11,427 nt of DNA from Sandaracinomonas sp041180785. Its GTDB lineage: Bacteria > Bacteroidota > Bacteroidia > Cytophagales > Spirosomataceae. Location of the stretch: NCBI GenBank assembly GCA_041180785.1, contig JBEGQV010000117.1, positions 1 through 11,427 of the forward strand, in the 5' to 3' direction. Made by a program: the position numbers and the translations under genes. The notes beneath the pieces were generated by a model. That model saw only the letters and a program-made list of their open reading frames with translations. It searched no databases and was not told the origin of the DNA. This document shows positions 6,418 through 11,427 of the stretch, in pieces (the first letter of the stretch is position 1; the number at the start of each line of letters is the position of its first letter).

Positions 6418-7464
6418 ATGAAATCTAGATTATTTCTATCGTTTATAACAGGGATGTTGTTGGCTTGCGTGTCTTGTAGTTCTCAATCTGAAGCGACTCC
6501 AAAACCTGTTGATCCTGTTGCGACTTCTTTTGTTAAGGGGGCCGACATAGGTTGGCTATCCCAAATGGAAGCTACCGGGTATCGATTTGTGGATCAAGAT
6601 GGTACCGCAAAAGATGCCTTGACATTACTAAAAGACCGTGGAATAAATACGGTACGTTTACGTGTATGGGTGAATCCTTCCAATCATAAAATAGATGGTC
6701 ATTGCAGTAAAGAAGAAACCGTAGCAATGGCTGTTCGTGCTAATAAATTAGGAATGCGCATCATGATTAATTTTCATTACAGCGATTCATGGGCAGATCC
6801 AGCAAAGCAAAACAAACCCTTGGCTTGGGCTAATCACACAGTGGCTCAATTGAAGCAAGATGTTTACAATCATACCCTTGACGTATTGAATGCTTTGAAA
6901 CAAGCGGGGGTAACACCCGAATGGGTTCAGGTGGGGAATGAAATTCCTGGTGGTATGTTGTGGCCGGAGGGGAGTACGTCAAATTGGAGTCAGTTAGCTC
7001 AATTTTTGAATAGTGGTTACGATGCGGTAAAAGCGGTTGACCCTAAGATCAAAGTGGTCGTTCACGTTGACGAAGGAAATAACAATGCCAGATTCAGATG
7101 GTTTTTTGATGCGGCTACGGCTCAAAATGTAAAATACGATATCATCGGAATGTCGTATTATCCGTATTGGATTCATAAGGATTATACAGAAACCATAGCC
7201 GACTTAGGAGCCAATTTGAATGATATGGTAGCAAGGTACAATAAAGAGGTGATGGTGGTAGAAGTAGGTGGCGAATATGATAAAGTTCAAAATACCTATG
7301 ATATGTTACGCGCTACCATTCAGGCAGTTAAAAATGTACCCAACAATAAAGGACTAGGTGTTATCTATTGGGAGCCGCAAGGGGAGAAAACTTGGAGTGG
7401 CTATTCCTTGAGCGCTTGGCAAGCCGATGGAAAACCTTCTCTCGCATTAGATGCTTTTAAATAA
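6418..7464 (+). CDS. GH53 endo-beta-1,4-galactanase (arabinogalactan endo-galactosidase), lipoprotein
   Basis: The 348-residue protein has a lipoprotein signal: a short basic start, a hydrophobic run (5-16), then C17 and C20. The sequence CSSQSEATPKP follows C20, and C17 lies in LLAC; either could be the lipidated cysteine. The mature part is a GH53 TIM barrel. It contains FVKGADIGWLSQME (38-51), NTVRLRVWVNP (77-87), INFHYSDSWADPAKQ (117-131), the acid/base glutamate E175 in QVGNEIPGGMLWP, and the probable nucleophile E282 in VMVVEVGGEY. The spacing of 107 residues between the two glutamates fits the family. GH53 cuts internal beta-1,4-galactosyl bonds in galactan and type I arabinogalactan, releasing galacto-oligosaccharides. 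The enzyme is likely anchored to a membrane, possibly at the cell surface. The nucleophile context is VEVGG rather than the common ETGY/ETAY. It is the first gene of the galactose block. Confidence 0.93.
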   Translation: MKSRLFLSFITGMLLACVSCSSQSEATPKPVDPVATSFVKGADIGWLSQMEATGYRFVDQDGTAKDALTLLKDRGINTVRLRVWVNPSNHKIDGHCSKEETVAMAVRANKLGMRIMINFHYSDSWADPAKQNKPLAWANHTVAQLKQDVYNHTLDVLNALKQAGVTPEWVQVGNEIPGGMLWPEGSTSNWSQLAQFLNSGYDAVKAVDPKIKVVVHVDEGNNNARFRWFFDAATAQNVKYDIIGMSYYPYWIHKDYTETIADLGANLNDMVARYNKEVMVVEVGGEYDKVQNTYDMLRATIQAVKNVPNNKGLGVIYWEPQGEKTWSGYSLSAWQADGKPSLALDAFK

Positions 7465-7542
7465 CAATTAAGTTGTAAATATACCATACAAAAGCCACCA
7501 CTTCTATTGACAGCTAATATTCCAAAATAATTGAGGTATAAA

Positions 7543-9969
7543 ATGAATAAACTGATACGAAATCTAATTCTATTGATTGTGTATTCCCCACTGGTAGTTT
7601 CCCAAACTCGGGAGATTAAAGTATTGGATACCAATTGGAAATTTCACAAAGGCGATAGTAAAGACGCATTCCAGGTAAATTATAACGATTCGAAATGGGA
7701 AAGGGTAACTGTTCCGCACGATTGGGCAATTTATGGGCCGTTTGACAAAAAGGTTGATATTCAGAACGTGGCTATTGTTCAGAACGGAGAAAAAATTGCC
7801 ACCGAAAAAACAGGAAGAACCGGTGCCTTACCTCATATAGGAACCGCATGGTATCGCAACACATTTACCCTACCTAAAGATTCAAAAGGGAAGAAAATAG
7901 TCCTTGTTTTTGAAGGAGCAATGAGTGAACCCAAGGTGTATTTAAATGGACAAAAAGTGGGTGAATGGGCGTATGGGTATAGTTACTTTTATTTTGATGT
8001 TTCTCAATTCATACAAGAAGGAGCAAATACATTGTCTGTACAACTCACCAACAAAGAATTTGCTTCGCGATGGTATCCTGGAGCGGGTTTGTACAGAAAA
8101 GTAAGCTTAATTATAAAAAACAAGGAAAGTATTGATCAATGGGGTCAGTTTGTGACAACTCCTTTCGTAAGTGAAAAGGAAGCAAAGGTTGCTATTAAAA
8201 CCAAAGTCTCGGTGTCAAATGCACGTTTAATTACTACAATTTTTGATGGCCAAGGGAATCAAATTAATTCAGAGGAGTCCACCACTACTTATGGAAATGA
8301 GTTTGATCAAAATATTAAAGTAGTACAACCTCATTTGTGGTCTCCTGAAACGCCCTATTTGTATACAGTTGTTTCTCAACTCTATGTTGGTAAAGAATTG
8401 AAAGATGAAATTACAACTCGATTTGGAATTCGTGAAATACAATACGAGCCCAACAAAGGTTTTAGTCTAAATGGTAAGATCACTAAATTTAAGGGGGTTT
8501 GTTTGCATCATGATCTAGGACCGCTCGGAGCTGCTGTTAATATCTCGGCGTTACGCAGACAAATGAAAATCTTAAAAGATATGGGTTGTAATGCGATACG
8601 GAGTTCGCATAACATGCCCTCTTTCGAACAGCTAGAGTTGGCAGATGAAATGGGGTTTATGTTCTTGGCAGAGAGTTTTGATGAATGGGCAAAGCCAAAA
8701 GTTGACAATGGCTACCACCGTTTTTTTGACCAATATGCTGAAAAAGATATTGTTAATTTAGTCCAAGCCACCAGAAATCATCCGTCAATTGTGATGTGGA
8801 GTGCCGGAAATGAAGTCCCTGATCAATGGGGAGAAGCTGGTGTAAAACGAGCCAAATGGTTGCAAGAAATATTTCATAGAGAAGATCCAACACGTCCTGT
8901 AACGGTGGGTATGGATCAAGTCAAAGCGACTTTAGCCTCTGGATTTGGGGCATTGTTGGATGTTCCGGGCCTGAATTATCGAGTGCACTTGTATGATGAA
9001 GCGTATCAGAAATTCCCGCAAGGGTTTATTTTGGGCTCAGAAACAGCTTCTACCGTGAGCTCCCGAGGGGTATATAAATTTCCAGTAGTTCAGCAAAAGA
9101 ATAAGCAATACGATGACCTTCAATCGTCTTCCTATGATTTAGAAGCATGCAGTTGGTCTAATGTGCCTGACGAGGATTTTGTACTTCAAGATGATAAGCC
9201 ATGGGTAATTGGTGAGTTTGTTTGGACCGGATTTGACTATTTAGGCGAGCCCACCCCTTATGATGAGCGTTGGCCTTCTCGCAGCTCGTATTTTGGGATC
9301 AATGATTTGGCAGGTTTGCCTAAAGATCGTTTTTATCTGTACCGTAGTCGATGGAATACAACACAATCAACCCTTCATATTTTGCCGCATTGGAATTGGG
9401 AAGGCCGTGAAGGGGAGCTAACCCCAGTTTTTGTATATACAAGTTACAACAGCGCTGAACTTTTTGTAAATGGTAAAAGTTGGGGCGTGCAGAAAAAAAA
9501 TAACGACACCCCACAAAATCGCTACCGTTTGATGTGGATGAATGTAAAGTATGAACCAGGAACTGTAAAAGTGGTTGCCTTTGACGATAATGGCAAAGTT
9601 GCGGAAGAAAAAGAAATTCATACCGCTGGCCAACCCTACCAAATTGTTTTGAACGCAGACCGAAAAACTATTACAGCCGATGGCGAAGATATTTCCTTCG
9701 TTACAGTAGCTGTAGTGGATAAAAACGGAATAGTTTGTCCTACAGCGACGAATCAATTACAATTTAAGGTATTTGGGGCAGGGTCGTATAGAGCCGCTTG
9801 TAATGGGGATGCAACCTCACTGGAAATGTTTCATAATGACCGTATGAAACTTTTTAGTGGGAAGTTGGTAGTTCTTGTAAAATCCACTACTACTGCAGGC
9901 GACATCAAGCTGAAAGTACAAGGTAAAGGACTTAAGAGCGGCACAATAACATTGGTAGCTACAAAATAA
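7543..9969 (+). CDS. GH2 beta-galactosidase, secreted
   Basis: The 808-residue protein starts with a Sec signal peptide (MNKLIRN, then a hydrophobic stretch to VVS at 18-20, predicted cleavage before QTR). GH2 modules follow in order: jelly-roll sugar-binding domain (about 25-190, with VTVPHDWAIYGPF), immunoglobulin-like domain (about 195-300), TIM barrel from FKGVCLHHDLGPLG (about 316), a DUF4982-type domain (about 610-680) and a C-terminal beta domain (about 700-808). The acid/base is E424 in WSAGNEVPDQWG. The nucleophile is most likely E500 in GSETASTVSSRG, 76 residues later, the same spacing as in LacZ (461/537). It removes terminal beta-galactose, here presumably from galacto-oligosaccharides made by the GH53 enzyme. 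ATG 7543 is preferred over the in-frame TTG at 7531 because it gives a compact signal peptide and because TTGAGG just upstream looks like a rare Shine-Dalgarno. The gap of 78 bases from GH53 has no terminator or promoter, so cotranscription is likely. Confidence 0.92.
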   Translation: MNKLIRNLILLIVYSPLVVSQTREIKVLDTNWKFHKGDSKDAFQVNYNDSKWERVTVPHDWAIYGPFDKKVDIQNVAIVQNGEKIATEKTGRTGALPHIGTAWYRNTFTLPKDSKGKKIVLVFEGAMSEPKVYLNGQKVGEWAYGYSYFYFDVSQFIQEGANTLSVQLTNKEFASRWYPGAGLYRKVSLIIKNKESIDQWGQFVTTPFVSEKEAKVAIKTKVSVSNARLITTIFDGQGNQINSEESTTTYGNEFDQNIKVVQPHLWSPETPYLYTVVSQLYVGKELKDEITTRFGIREIQYEPNKGFSLNGKITKFKGVCLHHDLGPLGAAVNISALRRQMKILKDMGCNAIRSSHNMPSFEQLELADEMGFMFLAESFDEWAKPKVDNGYHRFFDQYAEKDIVNLVQATRNHPSIVMWSAGNEVPDQWGEAGVKRAKWLQEIFHREDPTRPVTVGMDQVKATLASGFGALLDVPGLNYRVHLYDEAYQKFPQGFILGSETASTVSSRGVYKFPVVQQKNKQYDDLQSSSYDLEACSWSNVPDEDFVLQDDKPWVIGEFVWTGFDYLGEPTPYDERWPSRSSYFGINDLAGLPKDRFYLYRSRWNTTQSTLHILPHWNWEGREGELTPVFVYTSYNSAELFVNGKSWGVQKKNNDTPQNRYRLMWMNVKYEPGTVKVVAFDDNGKVAEEKEIHTAGQPYQIVLNADRKTITADGEDISFVTVAVVDKNGIVCPTATNQLQFKVFGAGSYRAACNGDATSLEMFHNDRMKLFSGKLVVLVKSTTTAGDIKLKVQGKGLKSGTITLVATK

Positions 9970-9983
9970 AATAGGAGTCAGCT

Positions 9984-9994
9984 TGGCACTGCCA
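9984..9994. repeat. Small palindrome TGGCA-C-TGCCA ahead of galK
   Basis: Two five-base arms separated by one base form an exact inverted repeat in the 60-base gap between the beta-galactosidase stop and galK. It is too short to be a terminator and no T-run follows. It could be a protein-binding half-site pair or chance. Confidence 0.25.
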
Positions 9995-10029
9995 TCATTA
10001 GTATAATAAAGGCTATAAAAACATAATAA

Positions 10030-11199
10030 ATGAATGAGATTGTAATTAACAACACCACTACTTTTTTTGAAAAAACATTTGGGAATAGCCCACAAAAAAT
10101 AGTGGTATCTCCAGGGCGAATAAATATCATTGGCGAACACATTGATTATAATGACGGCTATGTATTGCCTGCAGCTATCGATAAAGTGATTTGTTTTGCT
10201 TTTGAAAAAACAAAGGCCTCAACCTCAACAATTGTAGCCATTGATTTGGGCGAAAGAGTCGAAATTGACCTAACATCAGAACCAGCACTTTCAGATACGA
10301 TTTGGACCAATTATTTCAGAGGGGTACTGCAACAACTTCGAAATAAAGGATTGGTCATTGAAAATTTCAACTGTGTTTTTAGTAGTTCTATTCCTGTGGG
10401 TTCAGGATTGTCCTCTTCGGCGGCTTTAGAATGTGGGTTTTTATATGGTTTGAACGCATTATTTCACCTTGATATACAAGCTGTCGACATTGCTTTAATG
10501 GGACAAAGTGCTGAACATTGGGTAGGAATTAATTGCGGAATCATGGACCAGTTTTCGAGTGTAATGGGCAAAGCCAATCAAGTAATTAAAATTGATTGCC
10601 GTACCTTGGAATACGAATACCACAAGGCTGATTTCAGCGATTATTCTTTAGTGTTGTTTGATAGTAATGTCAAACATTCGCTCTTCAGTTCAGCCTACAA
10701 TCAACGTCGTGAAGAATGCGAACAAGGCTTGGCTATTTTATCCTCTCATTTTCCAGGAGTAACAAGTTTTAGAGAGGCTACTGAAGCGCAACTACTAAGT
10801 ATTAAAGATAAAATGAGCGAGGAGGTTTTCAAACGCAGTCATTATGTAATTAAAGAAATTAAACGAGTTAGTTTAGCTTGTGAAGCCCTAGACAAAGGCG
10901 ATATTGTGGCTTTGGGCCAGTTGCTTTTTGAAACACATGAAGGACTTTCGAAAGAGTATGAAGTGAGTTGTGCCGAATTGGACATGATTGTCGACACCCT
11001 TAAAAAAGAACCCGCTGTAATTGGCTCCCGTGTCATGGGTGGTGGTTTTGGAGGCTGTACGATCAACTTAATTAAAAAAGGACAAGAAGAAGCGATAAAA
11101 ACTAAATTAGCCCAATTGTATCAGGAAACTTTTGGCATCGAATTAAAAATATACGAGGTAACTATTGGGAATGGAACCTCACTTTACCATCCAGCATAA
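10030..11199 (+). CDS. galK: Galactokinase
   Basis: The 389-residue cytosolic GHMP kinase has all family motifs: the galactokinase signature SPGRINIIGEHIDYNDGYVLP (split at 27-37 and 38-47), the ATP-binding motif PVGSGLSSSAA (122-132), GINCGIMDQFSS (166-177) with catalytic aspartate D173, and the third motif VMGGGFGGCTINL near the C-terminus. R30 in PGRIN is the partner of the catalytic aspartate. The enzyme transfers phosphate from ATP to C1 of alpha-D-galactose, the entry step of the Leloir pathway. The length is typical for the family. The ATG at 10030 lies 60 bases after the beta-galactosidase, with no terminator between. The stop codon shares one base with the galT start (TAATG), which implies translational coupling. 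Confidence 0.96.
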   Translation: MNEIVINNTTTFFEKTFGNSPQKIVVSPGRINIIGEHIDYNDGYVLPAAIDKVICFAFEKTKASTSTIVAIDLGERVEIDLTSEPALSDTIWTNYFRGVLQQLRNKGLVIENFNCVFSSSIPVGSGLSSSAALECGFLYGLNALFHLDIQAVDIALMGQSAEHWVGINCGIMDQFSSVMGKANQVIKIDCRTLEYEYHKADFSDYSLVLFDSNVKHSLFSSAYNQRREECEQGLAILSSHFPGVTSFREATEAQLLSIKDKMSEEVFKRSHYVIKEIKRVSLACEALDKGDIVALGQLLFETHEGLSKEYEVSCAELDMIVDTLKKEPAVIGSRVMGGGFGGCTINLIKKGQEEAIKTKLAQLYQETFGIELKIYEVTIGNGTSLYHPA

Positions 11200-11427
11200 T
11201 GAGAAAATTTGACATCAACGAAGATCCACACAGACGCTATAATCCATTAATTAATGAATGGGTTTTGGTATCTCCACACCGTTCTAAACGACCTTGGCAA
11301 GGCCAAAATGAATCATTACCATCAACGGCTTTACCTCAATACGACCCAAGTTGTTATTTGTGTCCGGGGAATGTTCGTGCCAATGGAATGCATAACCCTG
11401 ATTACAAAGATCCGTTTGTTTTTAATA
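11199..11427 (+). CDS. galT: Galactose-1-phosphate uridylyltransferase, 3'-truncated by the window
   Basis: Seventy-six codons are visible and remain open at the window edge. The start MRKFDINEDPHRRYNPL continues to NEWVLVSPHRSKRPWQGQ and CYLCPGNVRANG. C52 and C55 of the CYLC motif match the zinc ligands of E. coli GalT in both spacing and position. The enzyme swaps UMP from UDP-glucose to galactose-1-phosphate, giving UDP-galactose and glucose-1-phosphate. The catalytic HPH motif lies beyond the window. The start codon overlaps the galK stop by one base, so galK and galT form a coupled pair, as is usual for Leloir genes. Confidence 0.94.
   Translation, partial: MRKFDINEDPHRRYNPLINEWVLVSPHRSKRPWQGQNESLPSTALPQYDPSCYLCPGNVRANGMHNPDYKDPFVFN

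Noticed and set aside
7531..7542. TTG at 7531 as the start of the GH2 gene
   Set aside because: It adds only four residues before a normal signal peptide, and its TTGAGG is better explained as a ribosome-binding sequence for the ATG at 7543.
7465..7542. Possible terminator or promoter between GH53 and GH2
   Set aside because: Only a four-pair ACAA/TTGT inverted repeat is present, with no T-run and no TAnnTTTG box.
9214..9216. E558 in GEFVWTGFDYLGEP as the GH2 nucleophile
   Set aside because: It lies 134 residues after the acid/base E424. The motif aligns better with the beta-8 strand of GH2 enzymes (FIWDW-like), while E500 in GSETAST has the LacZ spacing of 76, so E500 is preferred.
9817..10140. 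107-residue minus-strand frame across the beta-galactosidase/galK junction
   Set aside because: It is antisense to two solid genes, has a cysteine- and tyrosine-rich composition without motifs, and has no promoter; it is a shadow frame.

Overview
The window looks like a chromosome segment from a member of the Bacteroidota, most likely a Flavobacterium or close relative. The evidence is the AT-rich DNA, Bacteroidota-type promoters (TTG, then about 18-21 bases, then TAnnTTTG), the scarcity of Shine-Dalgarno sequences, the protein families present (DUF2452, iron-sulfur bacterial photolyase, DUF2256) and a lipoprotein glycosidase. Genus-level assignment is inference.

Left edge (1-1389): the C-terminal two thirds of an NADP-type aldehyde dehydrogenase (probably 2,5-dioxovalerate / alpha-ketoglutarate semialdehyde dehydrogenase) ends in a hairpin that begins at its stop codon. 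A second, very strong intrinsic terminator lies about 125 bases further on. A consensus Bacteroidota promoter then faces right.

Photolyase block (1390-5837, + strand): four tightly packed genes, apparently one transcript. They are a divergent photolyase/cryptochrome (paralog A, TTG start), a 45-residue DUF2256 zinc-ribbon-like protein that overlaps the end of paralog A, an FeS-BCP/PhrB-type (6-4) photolyase with all four cluster cysteines, and a CRY-DASH protein joined to it by an ATGA overlap. The cassette therefore holds three different flavoproteins of one superfamily. Two look catalytically conventional. Paralog A has lost several residues that define classical CPD photolyases.

Convergent/divergent hinge (5839-6417): a DUF2452 gene on the minus strand ends one base from the CRY-DASH stop. 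Its consensus promoter shows that translation starts at the ATG at 6249, not at the upstream TTG. A separate rightward promoter serves the next block.

Galactan/galactose block (6418-11427, + strand): a GH53 endo-beta-1,4-galactanase lipoprotein, a secreted GH2 beta-galactosidase, galactokinase (galK) and the start of galactose-1-phosphate uridylyltransferase (galT). In order these cut galactan, release galactose, phosphorylate it and exchange it into UDP-galactose, so the block runs from pectic galactan side chains to the Leloir pathway. No SusC/SusD pair, sugar transporter, mutarotase or regulator lies inside the window.

No tRNA, rRNA, CRISPR array, insertion sequence or phage gene was seen. 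The most interesting region is the photolyase/DUF2256 operon and the altered active site of its first member.
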